From NCBI RefSeq assembly GCF_005930475.1, contig NZ_SJEW01000001.1, positions 1 to 64,000 on the forward strand: a stretch of DNA of 64,000 bases, read 5' to 3'. The notes under the pieces are model-generated. The model was not told the DNA's origin. It saw only the letters and a program-made list of their open reading frames with translations, and did no database searches. Shown in pieces: positions 24,833 to 33,553 of the stretch. Both the position numbers and the translations under genes were made by a program. The stretch is from Modestobacter altitudinis. Lineage in GTDB: Bacteria > Actinomycetota > Actinomycetes > Mycobacteriales > Geodermatophilaceae. How positions within the stretch are numbered: the first letter of the stretch is position 1; each line of letters starts with the position of its first letter.

Positions 24833-26326
24833 ATGTCGCAGGCTGGGGTCGGACGCGCGTCGGAGAGCGAGGGCCGCGAGTTCGCGGCGGGTCTGCGCGC
24901 GCTGCTGGGGTGGCTGCAGGCAGCAGAGGTCGAGGGCAACGAGGTGGCCGCCCTCGTGCGGGAGGTCCTCGGGGAGGCCGGCGGGGCCCACTCCGTGGTC
25001 ACCCGGCAGCTGCCGCCCTTCGAGCACGTCAACCTGCAGACCGCGCTGGACAGCTGGTCGGCGGCGGAGGGGCGGCGTGTCCAGGTGCGCGGGATCGCCC
25101 TGCCCCCGCATTACGGCGGGATCTCGCTGCAGCAGCTGGTGAGCGGCGAGGCACTGCCACCGCTGCGGCTCTCCGCACCGGGCGTCGTCGACCTGCCCAA
25201 CGGTCCGGGCTCCACGCTCGCCTGCCTGCGGCTGGCCCTGCTGCTGGTCACTGACGCCCTCGGCCGGTACGTGGTGCTGGTGCAGGGTCCTGGTGAGCAC
25301 GAGCCGGTGCTGACCGTCGAGGTCGCCGGCCTGCCGGTCCGGGAGGCCCAGGGGGTGCTCGGTGAGCTGGAGCGGGAGAGCCGCCGGCTCAACGTCTACC
25401 GACGCCAGCTGGTGGAGGTCTCTCTCACCCCGATGGGCACGGTCAGCCTGGAGTTCCTGGACCGGCCGACCACCGGCCGGGACGACGTCGTGCTGCCCGA
25501 CCAGGTGCTGGACCGGATCGAGCGGCACGCCCTCGGCGTCGCCGAGCACCGGGCCGCGCTCGTCGCGGCCGGCCAGCACCTCAAGCGCGGCCTGCTCCTC
25601 TTCGGCCCGCCGGGTACCGGCAAGACGCACACCGCCGGGTACCTGCTCGGCCGGATGACCGACTACACCCGGCTGGTCCTCACCGGCCGGTCCCTGGGCG
25701 CCGTCGGGTCGGTCACCGAGCTGGCCCGGGAGCTCCAGCCCGCCGTCGTCGTGCTCGAGGACGTCGACCTGGTCGCCGCCGACCGGTCGTTCGGCCCGGG
25801 GGGCAGCCCGGTGCTGTTCGACCTGCTCGATGCGATGGACGGCGCCGCGGCCGACGCCGACCTGCTGTTCGTGCTCACCACGAACCGGGCCGACCTGCTG
25901 GAGCCCGCGCTGGCCGCCCGGCCCGGCCGGGTCGACGTCGCCGTCGAGATCGACCTGCCCGACGCCGCGGCGCGCCGTCGGCTGCTGGAGCTCTACGGAC
26001 GCCGGGTCCCGCTGCAGGTCGCCGACGCCGACGTCGAGGCGGTGGTCGAGCGCAGCGAGGGTGTCACCGCCTCGTTCCTCAAGGAGCTGCTGCGCCGGGC
26101 CGTGCTGGAGGGGCTGCACGACGAGGGCGAGCTGGTGGGCGTCACCGGGTCGCACCTGCTGCGCGCGCTGGACGACCTGCTCGACTCGACCCAGTCGGTC
26201 ACCCGAACCCTGCTGGGCGTGGGCGTCGACCCCGCCGACCTGCCCGCCGACGGCCCCGCGCCGATGCCGGCGCACGCCGGCTGGGTCAGCTACCGGGGGG
26301 CCCACCGGGGGCTGCGCCACCGGTGA
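24833..26326 (+). CDS. AAA ATPase of the BCS1/Cdc48-like branch
   Basis: A 497-residue protein: an N-terminal region of about 250 residues without recognised domains, then one AAA module. The module has Walker A GPPGTGKTHTAG near residue 258, a BCS1-like Walker B VVVLEDVDLVAADR, sensor 1 LLFVLTTNR and the arginine-finger block ARPGRVDVAVEID. A C-terminal helical lid follows. ATG 24833 has GGAGGG upstream and a -10 candidate TACGCT at 24798. Probably a protein-remodelling ATPase; client unknown. It is convergent with the cbhK-like gene. Confidence 0.88.
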   Translation: MSQAGVGRASESEGREFAAGLRALLGWLQAAEVEGNEVAALVREVLGEAGGAHSVVTRQLPPFEHVNLQTALDSWSAAEGRRVQVRGIALPPHYGGISLQQLVSGEALPPLRLSAPGVVDLPNGPGSTLACLRLALLLVTDALGRYVVLVQGPGEHEPVLTVEVAGLPVREAQGVLGELERESRRLNVYRRQLVEVSLTPMGTVSLEFLDRPTTGRDDVVLPDQVLDRIERHALGVAEHRAALVAAGQHLKRGLLLFGPPGTGKTHTAGYLLGRMTDYTRLVLTGRSLGAVGSVTELARELQPAVVVLEDVDLVAADRSFGPGGSPVLFDLLDAMDGAAADADLLFVLTTNRADLLEPALAARPGRVDVAVEIDLPDAAARRRLLELYGRRVPLQVADADVEAVVERSEGVTASFLKELLRRAVLEGLHDEGELVGVTGSHLLRALDDLLDSTQSVTRTLLGVGVDPADLPADGPAPMPAHAGWVSYRGAHRGLRHR

Positions 26327-26347
26327 GCTCGGGCGGGACGGCCTGGC

Positions 26348-27325
26348 TCAGGCAGGGAGGAAGGGGGCGACCTCGTCGGCGGCGTCGGCGCCGAAGGCCT
26401 CGGCGAACCGGGCCAGGAAGGGCTCGCGCGGCAGCGTGTACTCCTGGGTGCCGATCACCTCGACCGCCGCCGTCGCCACGGCCGAGCCGACCTGGGTGGC
26501 CCGCTCGATGCCCAGCCCCCACTGCCGGGCGGCGACGAAGCCGGCACGCAGCGCGTCGCCGCCGCCGGTGGGCTCCACCGGCTTGGTCTCCGGGACGGCG
26601 ATGACCTCGATCGTCTCGGCGCCGGCCTGCTCGACGCGCACCCCGTTGGCCGCCCGGGTGGTGACCCAGGTGCCGACCCGGGCGAGCACCTCGGCGTCGG
26701 TCCAGCCGGTCTTCTGCAGCAGCAGGGCGTGCTCGTACTCGTTGGTGAACAGCAGGTCCGCGCCCTCCACCAGCTCACGGATCAGCTCGCCGTCGGCCCA
26801 CGCCAGCTGCTGGGAGGGGTCGGCGAGGAAGGGGTACCCGCGGTCCCGGCACTCCCGGGTGTGCTGGGCCATCGCGGTGGGGTCGTTGGGCCCGACCACG
26901 ACCAGGTCGACACCGCCGACCCGCTCCTCCACCGGACCCAGCTCGATCAGCGAGGCCTCCGACATCGCACCGGAGTAGAAGGAGGCGATCTGGTTGTTCG
27001 CCGCATCGGTCGTGCAGGTGAAGCGGGCGGTGTGCTTCAGCTCCGACCAGTGCACGCTGCCGGTGTCCACGCCGTGCCGGGTCAGCCACGAGTCGTAGTC
27101 GTCGAAGTCGCTGCCGACCGCGCCGACCAGCACCGGCCGCAGGCCCAGCAGGCCGAGCCCGTAGGCCATGTTCGCCCCGGCACCCCCGCGGTGCTGCACC
27201 AGGTCGTCGACGAGGAAGGAGAGGGAGACGTTCTCCATCTTCCCCTCGACGAACTGGTCGGTGAACCTGCCGGGGAAGGTCATCAGGTGGTCGGTGGCGA
27301 TCGAACCGGTCACGACGACGGACAT
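26348..27325 (-). CDS. PfkB-family carbohydrate/adenosine kinase (CbhK/AdoK-like)
   Basis: A 325-residue ribokinase-fold kinase closely resembling M. tuberculosis Rv2202c (adenosine kinase/CbhK), beginning MSVVVTGSIATDHLMTFPGRF. The substrate-binding GGAGANMAYGL motif and the catalytic block PTGGGDALRAGF (anion hole and base Asp) are present. ATG 27325 has GGAGAG upstream; the 26-residue upstream extension in the open frame is not conserved. It appears monocistronic. Adenosine salvage is the likeliest role, but sugar phosphorylation cannot be excluded. Confidence 0.92.
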   Translation of the reverse strand: MSVVVTGSIATDHLMTFPGRFTDQFVEGKMENVSLSFLVDDLVQHRGGAGANMAYGLGLLGLRPVLVGAVGSDFDDYDSWLTRHGVDTGSVHWSELKHTARFTCTTDAANNQIASFYSGAMSEASLIELGPVEERVGGVDLVVVGPNDPTAMAQHTRECRDRGYPFLADPSQQLAWADGELIRELVEGADLLFTNEYEHALLLQKTGWTDAEVLARVGTWVTTRAANGVRVEQAGAETIEVIAVPETKPVEPTGGGDALRAGFVAARQWGLGIERATQVGSAVATAAVEVIGTQEYTLPREPFLARFAEAFGADAADEVAPFLPA

Positions 27326-27458
27326 GGGGCTGCTCTCTCCGGGGAACGGCGGCCACCAGGAACCGCGGGACCCCGGACCGGTGACGAGCGCCGGGGCCGA
27401 CACCAGGGTAGGAGCCGCCCGAGCAGCCCGCCTGCGGGGTCCCGAGGTCGGGCGGCGG

Positions 27459-28115
27459 TCAGTCGGCCAGCGCCCGGCGCAGCTGCACGCCGAGCTGCGT
27501 CGTCCCGACCACCCCCAGCAGGCAGCCGACCGCCGCGCCGGCGGTGACCACCTCCTCGGCCAGGCCGAGCCCGGCGACCACCCCGGCGCCGCCGAGCGTG
27601 AACCCGGCCATCGCGACCCGGGTCGGGCGCTCCCAGACGGAGATGGCGCCGGTCTCGCTCACCCCGGCCTGCCCGGCCCGGGCTCGCAGGTAGTCCGGCA
27701 GCCAGCAGAGCGCGCCGAAGGCCGCAGCCAGCCAGCCGGGGGCCCCGGCCACCCAGAACGCTCCCGCGTAGGCGACCTCGGTCAGCCGGTCGACCGCCGA
27801 GTCCAGGACGAAGCCGCGCCGGGACGCCCGGCCGCCGGCGATCGCCAGCGCCCCGTCGAGGGAGTCCAGCAGCCCGGAGAGCCCGACGAGCACCCCGCTG
27901 AGGACCAGCCAGGCGCCCCCCGCGGCCGCCGGCCCGATCGCCGCGCCGGCGACGACCAGGCCCAGGGCCGTGGCGACCAGCGGGGAGAGCCGGCCCAGCG
28001 GCACGGCCAGCGTGTAGGCGAGGGTCAGCCAGCCGTGCACCAGCCGGCTGTCGGCGGGGTCGGTGCCACCGTGCCAGCGGGACCAGGCCGCCAGGTACTC
28101 GTCGCGGCTCAGCAC
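27459..28115 (-). CDS. CDP-alcohol phosphatidyltransferase-family protein
   Basis: A 218-residue membrane protein with about six helices and the CDP-alcohol phosphotransferase active-site block LDSLDGALAIAGGRASRRGFVLDSAVDRL. The D-x2-D-G-x2-A and G-x3-D-x3-D metal-binding parts are intact. The usual Arg of the D-G-x2-A-R segment is Ile here, so activity or specificity may differ. GTG 28115 is used, divergent from the esterase gene 64 bp away. It probably makes a phospholipid head group; the substrate is unknown. Confidence 0.87.
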   Translation of the reverse strand: MLSRDEYLAAWSRWHGGTDPADSRLVHGWLTLAYTLAVPLGRLSPLVATALGLVVAGAAIGPAAAGGAWLVLSGVLVGLSGLLDSLDGALAIAGGRASRRGFVLDSAVDRLTEVAYAGAFWVAGAPGWLAAAFGALCWLPDYLRARAGQAGVSETGAISVWERPTRVAMAGFTLGGAGVVAGLGLAEEVVTAGAAVGCLLGVVGTTQLGVQLRRALAD

Positions 28116-28179
28116 CGGTGCAGTCCACCACGTCGCCGCGGCAGGTGGCGCGCACAGCACGAGCAGGGACAGTGGGTGC

Positions 28180-28995
28180 GTGCTCGCCGGTCTGTCCCCC
28201 GCCCGCCGCCGCCTCGCGCTGGCGCTGCTGGTCCTCGTCGTGGTCGCCGCTGCGGTGGTCATCGCCCTCGTCGTCCCCCGATCGTCCGGCGGTGCTGACG
28301 GCACCACCGCGACGGCGCAGGACGACACCCCCGGGCCGGTGCTGCTGGTGCCGGGGTACGGCGGCTCGACCTCCTCGCTGCGGCCGCTCGCCGACCGGCT
28401 GACCGCTGTCGGCCGCGACGCCACCGTGGTGGCGGTGCCCGGGGACGGCACCGGTGACCTCACTGCCGCCGCCGACGCGCTGGGCGCCGCGGTCGACGAC
28501 GCGCTGGAGCGCACCGGCGCGGGCAGCGTCGACGTGGTCGGCTACTCCGCGGGGGGTGTGATCGCCCGGATCTGGGCCGCTGACGGCGGCGCCGACCAGG
28601 CCCGGCGGGTGCTCACCCTCGGATCCCCGCACCACGGCACGACCATCGCCGACCTGGCCGTCGGCATCCTCCCGGCGAAGTGCCCCGAGGGCTGCCGGCA
28701 GCTCACCACCGACAGCGACCTGCTGGCCCAGCTCAACGCCGGTGACGAGACCCCGGCCGGGCCCAGCTGGGTCTCGGTCTGGACGACGGCCGACGAGACC
28801 GTCACCCCGCCGGACTCCGCCCGGCTGGCGGGTGCGGTGGAGCTGCCGGTGCAGGACGTCTGCCCGGACTCCCGGGTCGGCCACGGCCAGCTGCCCGCCG
28901 ACCCCCTCGTCCAGGGCATCGTGCTGGCCGAGCTGGCCGCCGGCCCGCCCGTCCAGCTCAGCACCGCCGACTGCGCCCGGCTGTCAGCCGGCTAG
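28180..28995 (+). CDS. Membrane-anchored or secreted alpha/beta hydrolase (lipase class 2-like)
   Basis: A 271-residue esterase/lipase with one N-terminal hydrophobic segment (about residues 10-32) after an Arg-rich start, so it is exported or anchored. Catalytic features are GYSAGGVIARIWA (nucleophile Ser) and the oxyanion-side PVLLVPGYGGS. LTLGSPHHGT and a C-terminal GHGQLPADP (His) follow. Paired cysteines (PAKCPEGC, QDVCPDS, TADCARL) suggest disulphides outside the cell. Start GTG 28180 is chosen as the in-frame start closest to the signal anchor. Confidence 0.88.
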   Translation: MLAGLSPARRRLALALLVLVVVAAAVVIALVVPRSSGGADGTTATAQDDTPGPVLLVPGYGGSTSSLRPLADRLTAVGRDATVVAVPGDGTGDLTAAADALGAAVDDALERTGAGSVDVVGYSAGGVIARIWAADGGADQARRVLTLGSPHHGTTIADLAVGILPAKCPEGCRQLTTDSDLLAQLNAGDETPAGPSWVSVWTTADETVTPPDSARLAGAVELPVQDVCPDSRVGHGQLPADPLVQGIVLAELAAGPPVQLSTADCARLSAG

Positions 28996-28996
28996 G

Positions 28997-29016
28997 GGCA
29001 TCGCCGAAGGCGTGCC
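28997..29016. terminator. Short hairpin between convergent genes
   Basis: GGCATCGCC-GAA-GGCGTGCC, 8 pairs with one bulge, between the esterase stop and the convergent ABC permease gene. Confidence 0.45.
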
Positions 29017-29042
29017 TCGGGCGGCAGTCCTCCCCGGGGCCG

Positions 29043-29852
29043 TCATGAGCTGATGTCCTTGGTGGTGAAGTTCGCCCAGGCCGCGCCGAGCAGCACCACC
29101 ACGTACACGCCCTGCAGGGCCAGCCCCCGGACGACGTCCCGCCACAGGATCGGTTCCCGGAACAGGTCGACGAAGGCCAGCCAGTACCGGGTCGGCAGGT
29201 AGGGCGCGAAGGACGAGGCGGCGTCCAGGGTGAACAGCAGCGAGGACGCCACCAGGATGCCCAGCGCGCCGAGCATCGCCGCCAGCGGGGAGTCGGTGAG
29301 CGTGGAGAAGAACAGCGCGAAGGCCGCGACCCCCAGCATGGAGACAGCCACGTAGCCGATCGCCAGCACCGTGCGCCAGGCGATCTCGGTCGAGCTCAGG
29401 CTCGTTCCCGACACCGACGTCCCCCCGAGCGGCTGCACGTCGAACAGCAACCGGCCCACCAGGTAGCCGACCACGGCGACGACGGCCACGGTGACCAGGA
29501 CGAAGACGAGGATCGAGACGAGCTTGGCCACCAGCAGCCGGGTGCGCCCGGCGGGGCGGGCCAGCAGGTAGCGCAGCGTGCCGGCCTGCGCCTCGCCGGC
29601 CACCGAGTCACCGGCGATGAGCGCGACGGCGATCGGCAGGAACAGCGGCAGGACGATGGCGAGGGCGGCCAGCGGGTACAGGGTGCCGTTGGTGAGCACG
29701 GCGGAGAGGAACACCGGCCCCTCCCCGGGCCGGGGCGCCAGGTCGGTGAGCGCCAGCAGCGCCGCCACCAGCACCGGCAGCGCGTTGAGCAGCGCGATGG
29801 TCACCCAGGTGCGGGGACGGCGGAACAGCTTCCGCAGCTCGACGGCGATCAC
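29043..29852 (-). CDS. ABC-2 type transporter permease
   Basis: A 269-residue permease with about six transmembrane helices, beginning VIAVELRKLFRRPRTWVTIALLNALP, typical of ABC-2 (Ccm/NatB-like) permeases. The amphipathic segment EAQAGTLRYLLARPAGRTRLLVAKL lies before helix 3. GTG 29852 overlaps the ATPase stop (GTGA). With the ATPase and the RseB-like protein it forms a three-gene operon. Cargo unknown. Confidence 0.9.
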   Translation of the reverse strand: MIAVELRKLFRRPRTWVTIALLNALPVLVAALLALTDLAPRPGEGPVFLSAVLTNGTLYPLAALAIVLPLFLPIAVALIAGDSVAGEAQAGTLRYLLARPAGRTRLLVAKLVSILVFVLVTVAVVAVVGYLVGRLLFDVQPLGGTSVSGTSLSSTEIAWRTVLAIGYVAVSMLGVAAFALFFSTLTDSPLAAMLGALGILVASSLLFTLDAASSFAPYLPTRYWLAFVDLFREPILWRDVVRGLALQGVYVVVLLGAAWANFTTKDISS

Positions 29853-30784
29853 CGGCGCGACCGCTCCCCCGGCGCGTCGACCCGGTCGGCGCTGGTGCTC
29901 GCCGCGGCCAGCACCACCTCCTCCAGCGACGGGCGCTGCAGCCGCAGCCCGGTGACCGGCACCCCGGCGGCGACCAGCGCGGCGTTGACCTCGGCCGGGT
30001 CCGCACCGCGCACCACCGCGGAGCCGGCGTCCAGGTCGAGGACCCGGCCGTCCAGCGCCGCGCGCACCCGCTGCGGGTCGGGGGTCTCCACGACCGTCGC
30101 ACCGGTGGGGGCGGTGAGGGTGGCCAGCTGGTCCTGCAGCACCAGCCGACCGCGGTCCAGCACGCCCACCCGGCTGCACAGCTGCTCGACCTCGGCCAGC
30201 AGGTGGCTGGAGAGGAACACCGTCGTCCCACCGCGGTGCAGCTCCAGCAGCAGGTCGCGGATCTCGTGGATGCCCTGCGGGTCCAGCCCGTTGGTGGGCT
30301 CGTCGAGCACCAGCAGCTCCGGACGGCGGAGCAGCGCCGCGCCCAGGCCGAGGCGCTGGCGCATGCCCAGCGAGTAGGCCTTGACCGGCTTGCGGCCGAC
30401 CCCGGCGAGGCCGACCTGCTCGAGCACCGTGTCGATGCGGGCCGTCCGGGTGCGCCGCGAGCCGCCCGGCCCGGCGGCGTCCATCAGGGCCAGGTTCGCC
30501 CGGCCGGACAGGTGCCCGTAGTGGGCCGGGCCCTCGATCAGCGCGCCGACCCGGGGCAGCACCCGGCGGGCGCCCTTCGGCATCGGCTCGCCCAGCAGCT
30601 GCACCGTGCCCGAGGTCGGCAGCACCAGGCCGAGCAGCATCCGCACCGTCGTCGTCTTGCCCGAGCCGTTGGCGCCCAGGAAGCCGTAGACGTCGCCGGC
30701 CCGGACGTCGAGGTCGATCCCGTCGACGGCGCGCAGCTGGCCGTACCTCTTGGTCAGTCCCTCGGTGCCGATGACGGTGCTCAG
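29849..30784 (-). CDS. ABC transporter ATP-binding protein (probable CTG start)
   Basis: A 311-residue ABC ATPase with Walker A GANGSGKTTTVRMLLGL, signature YSLGMRQRLGLG, Walker B LLVLDEPTNGLDP and a switch His in SSHLL. Homology begins at TVIGTEGLTKRYG, yet no ATG, GTG or TTG is available before the Walker A. CTG 30784 has an excellent GGAGGGG 4 nt upstream and overlaps the preceding stop as CTGA, so it is taken as the start. It is coupled to the permease by GTGA. Confidence 0.93.
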   Translation of the reverse strand: MSTVIGTEGLTKRYGQLRAVDGIDLDVRAGDVYGFLGANGSGKTTTVRMLLGLVLPTSGTVQLLGEPMPKGARRVLPRVGALIEGPAHYGHLSGRANLALMDAAGPGGSRRTRTARIDTVLEQVGLAGVGRKPVKAYSLGMRQRLGLGAALLRRPELLVLDEPTNGLDPQGIHEIRDLLLELHRGGTTVFLSSHLLAEVEQLCSRVGVLDRGRLVLQDQLATLTAPTGATVVETPDPQRVRAALDGRVLDLDAGSAVVRGADPAEVNAALVAAGVPVTGLRLQRPSLEEVVLAAASTSADRVDAPGERSRR

Positions 30785-31887
30785 CTGTCCCCTCCGGTCA
30801 ACTCGGTCGCGGCGGCGGCGAGGGCGTCCAGGCTCACCGTGCCGGCGAGCAGCACCGGGCCGTCCGGGCCGTCGACCAGCATCAGGCCCAGCGGTCCGGA
30901 GGCGATCCGGACACCGAGGTCGTCGACCACCGCGCCGGGGGCGACGACGAGGGCGTCGAGCAGCGGCCCGGCCACCCGCCCGGGCAGCGGGCTGACCGCC
31001 AGCAGGGTGATGCCGCGGCCGTAGACGCCCACCGACCGGGGTGCGCCGTCGATGGTGCGCCGGTCGAGCCCGGCCAGCACGCCGGGGAGCCGGGACCGGG
31101 TCTCCCGGCCGGCGCGGGAGGCCGCCTGCAGCAGCTGGGCGTCCTGCCCCTCGCGCACGTCGGCGCCCGGCGGCACCTCGAAGGCGGTGACGGACGCCGC
31201 GGGGGTGCCCAGCTCGAGGGAGAGGAACCCGGTGTCCAGGGCGGGTTCCGCGGCACCGTCGGCGACCACCTGGACCCGCAGCGGCACGCCGCTGTCCGCG
31301 TCCACCCAGACGTCGACCCGGGCGACCGACGCCGCATCCTCGGCCGGGACGACACGCAGGCCGAGGGCGTCCCGACCGGCGACGCGCTCGGCGCCGAGCC
31401 GGCTGAGCTCGTCCTCGCCGGCCTCGGACAGCAGCCGTCGTCCCAGCGCGCTGGGCAGCAGGTCGGAGGCGGTGGGCAGGGCGAGCGGGGTCGGCGCGGT
31501 GCGGGTCGCCGTGGCGTGCACGTAGTCCCAGGTCCAGCTGCCGACGGCGTCGGCGTGCACGTCGGTCTCCCCGGTGGGCGTCAGCACGTCGACCCGCCAG
31601 TCGTCGGCGGCGCGGTACCAGGCCCGCATCGTGGTCCGGTCGCTGAGCAGGTCCGCGACGTCGGTCAGCTGCTCCCCGACGGGCAGGGCCAGGCCACCGG
31701 CGGCCTGCGCGTAGCCGGAGAACGCCACGTCGGCGGAGTCGAGCGCCTGCTGCCGCAGGCCGGCCGCCGAGGTGCCGGCGTCGGAGGCCGGCAGCGCGGC
31801 GACCACCGACGGCAGGGCGGCGAGCGCGGCGACGGCTCCCCCGACCACCGCCCAGCGGCCGGCCGCCCCGTTCCGTCGCCCAGCCAC
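30781..31887 (-). CDS. RseB/LolA-like exported lipid-binding-fold protein
   Basis: A 368-residue exported protein: Arg-rich start, a hydrophobic signal or anchor (VVGGAVAALAALPSVVAALP), then an RseB/LolA-like half-barrel region (MRAWYRAADDWRVDVLTPTGE). Such proteins often precede ABC-2 transporter genes in actinobacteria. GTG 31887 is chosen because TACCGT lies 6 nt upstream; ATG 31935 is an alternative. Its stop overlaps the ATPase CTG start. It probably senses or carries lipid or lipoprotein at the membrane surface (inference). Confidence 0.8.
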   Translation of the reverse strand: MAGRRNGAAGRWAVVGGAVAALAALPSVVAALPASDAGTSAAGLRQQALDSADVAFSGYAQAAGGLALPVGEQLTDVADLLSDRTTMRAWYRAADDWRVDVLTPTGETDVHADAVGSWTWDYVHATATRTAPTPLALPTASDLLPSALGRRLLSEAGEDELSRLGAERVAGRDALGLRVVPAEDAASVARVDVWVDADSGVPLRVQVVADGAAEPALDTGFLSLELGTPAASVTAFEVPPGADVREGQDAQLLQAASRAGRETRSRLPGVLAGLDRRTIDGAPRSVGVYGRGITLLAVSPLPGRVAGPLLDALVVAPGAVVDDLGVRIASGPLGLMLVDGPDGPVLLAGTVSLDALAAAATELTGGDS

Positions 31888-31893
31888 CCGGCC

Positions 31894-31899
31894 ACGGTA
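31894..31899 (-). promoter_or_regulatory. -10 element TACCGT, leaderless promoter of the RseB-like/ABC operon
   Basis: TACCGT-N6-GTG on the minus strand, which supports the start at 31887. Confidence 0.5.
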
Positions 31900-32005
31900 C
31901 GTCGCACTCCCGCCGGTCGGTGCTTGAAGCTTCATGTGCGCGGCCCGGACCCGCCCTGCGGTGTGCCGTCGGCGCGGGAGGCCGCCGGTGCGGCAGGGTG
32001 CAGGA

Positions 32006-32878
32006 GTGTCCGAGGGAGCCCGGCCGTTGTGGCCCGAGCGCTACCTCACCGACGGTCGGCTGGTCATCGGCCCCGGTCCGCGACCGGTCGAGCCCCGCGA
32101 CACCGCGCTGGACCGGGTCGCGTCCGCGGTGGCCCGGCTGGACTGGCTGGCCCGGTGCGGGCGCGGGTGGCGGCGGCTGGACCGCACCGAGCGGACGCTG
32201 GCCTGCGTGCTGGCGATCGGGCTCACCGGTGGCCTGGCGTTGCTGGTCCCGCTGGCCGGCGTCGCGGTGGTCCGGTACCGCGAGGAGCAGGTGCGCACGG
32301 AGCTGCGCCGCCCGCCCACCCCGCCGGAGGTGACCCTGGCCGCCTGGGACACCATCGAGGCCCGGGTGGCCGGCGCCGCCAGCCGTGCCTGGGCCGAGAC
32401 GCTGCGCGAGCCGTCCTGGCACTCCCCCTTCCTCGCCGCCACCCGCGCGGCGTTCGACGGCGAGGCCGAGGTCGGCCAGGTGGTCACGCTCGCCGACCGC
32501 ATCCGAGCGGCCCGCGCCGGGCTCGGCGCCCGACCCGCCGGCCCCGCCGCCGAGTTCTGGGACCGGCAGCAGACCGCCCTGGACGACGCCGCCCGCCGGC
32601 TGGGCCGGCGCGCCGATGCGCTCATCCGGCACCGCGACCAGGCGGCCGCCCTCTCCGGGGAGCTGCAGCACCTGGCCGACCTGGAGCGGCTGGAGCGCAG
32701 CGCCGCCGAGGTCGACGTCCTCACCGTCGAGACGGCGTACGGGCCGGGACGGCGGGACGGCGGGCTGGGTGACGTCGCCGAGGACATCGCCGCGGTGCGG
32801 CACGCCATGACCGACCTGGTCGACCTGATGACCCGCACCCGCGCTCCGCTCGCGCTGCCGCCCGAGGCCCCCGGCTGA
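32006..32878 (+). CDS. Hypothetical membrane-anchored protein
   Basis: A 290-residue protein not recognised. It has one or two hydrophobic helices around residues 70-100 (TLACVLAIGLTGGLALLVPLAG). A long, mainly helical, Arg/Ala/Glu-rich C-terminal region with probable coiled coil (residues about 185-260) follows. GTG 32006 is chosen because the sequence becomes protein-like there (VSEGARPLWPERYLTDGRL); an open frame begins 72 nt earlier. The next gene starts 40 bp downstream, but a -10 element between them suggests separate promoters. The function is unknown. Confidence 0.7.
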   Translation: MSEGARPLWPERYLTDGRLVIGPGPRPVEPRDTALDRVASAVARLDWLARCGRGWRRLDRTERTLACVLAIGLTGGLALLVPLAGVAVVRYREEQVRTELRRPPTPPEVTLAAWDTIEARVAGAASRAWAETLREPSWHSPFLAATRAAFDGEAEVGQVVTLADRIRAARAGLGARPAGPAAEFWDRQQTALDDAARRLGRRADALIRHRDQAAALSGELQHLADLERLERSAAEVDVLTVETAYGPGRRDGGLGDVAEDIAAVRHAMTDLVDLMTRTRAPLALPPEAPG

Positions 32879-32903
32879 CCCTGCAGGACACCCGCCCACC
32901 GCC

Positions 32904-32909
32904 TACGGT
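32904..32909 (+). promoter_or_regulatory. -10 element TACGGT upstream of the gene at 32918
   Basis: TACGGT-N8-ATG; transcription probably begins at or one base before the start codon. Confidence 0.45.
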
Positions 32910-32917
32910 CTGTCACC

Positions 32918-33553
32918 ATGGCCGCCCCGATCAGCGACGCCGTCGTCGTCGACGTGCTGCGCCGCGTGGACCGCGGGCTCGGCCCGCTGGTGCAGCGGCT
33001 CGGCCGCCCGCCACAGTTGCCCCCGGCCCAGCGGGCCGCCTGGTGGGCGCACCAGGTCGGCCGGGTGGCCGCCGGGGTGGCGGCGGCGCCGCGGTTCGCC
33101 GGCCGGCTCGCCAGCCTCCTGCCGCTGCAGAACACGGTGGGATCGGCGGTGCAGGCGCTCGTCGTCCTCGGCGTGGCCCGGGAGCACGGGCTCACCGAGC
33201 AGGCCGACCGGGTCGCGCTGCTGGCCCGGGTGCTGCTGGACCGCGACCTGCCGGCCGACCGGGTCCAGCCGCTGCTGGCCCGCAGCCGCGGGGTCTACGT
33301 CGACGAGGCGCTGGGCGACGACCGGTCCGGGGTGGACGGCGTGGCCCGTAGCCTGTGGCGGGCCGCCCGGCTGCTCGGCCGGATCGACGACGCGCTCGAC
33401 GCCCGGCCCAAGGGCAAGTGGCGGCACCGGGCGCTCGCCCAGCTGCCGGTGGTCGGCGTGGTCGGCGGCTACGCGGCCGAGCGGGAGGCCCTGCGCCGGG
33501 CCGCCCGGCGCGCCGAGGAGCTGCTCAGCGCGCCGGTCGCGCTCCACCGCTGA
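32918..33553 (+). CDS. Hypothetical protein
   Basis: A 211-residue protein of unknown family, Ala/Arg/Leu rich and mostly helical. A conserved-looking block [26 protein letters not shown] lies around residues 65-95. It contains no transmembrane helix strong enough to call, and the Gly/Val stretch near residue 180 is only mildly hydrophobic. The ATG start follows a leaderless -10. Its last 29 bp overlap the convergent metF gene tail to tail. Confidence 0.72.
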   Translation: MAAPISDAVVVDVLRRVDRGLGPLVQRLGRPPQLPPAQRAAWWAHQVGRVAAGVAAAPRFAGRLASLLPLQNTVGSAVQALVVLGVAREHGLTEQADRVALLARVLLDRDLPADRVQPLLARSRGVYVDEALGDDRSGVDGVARSLWRAARLLGRIDDALDARPKGKWRHRALAQLPVVGVVGGYAAEREALRRAARRAEELLSAPVALHR

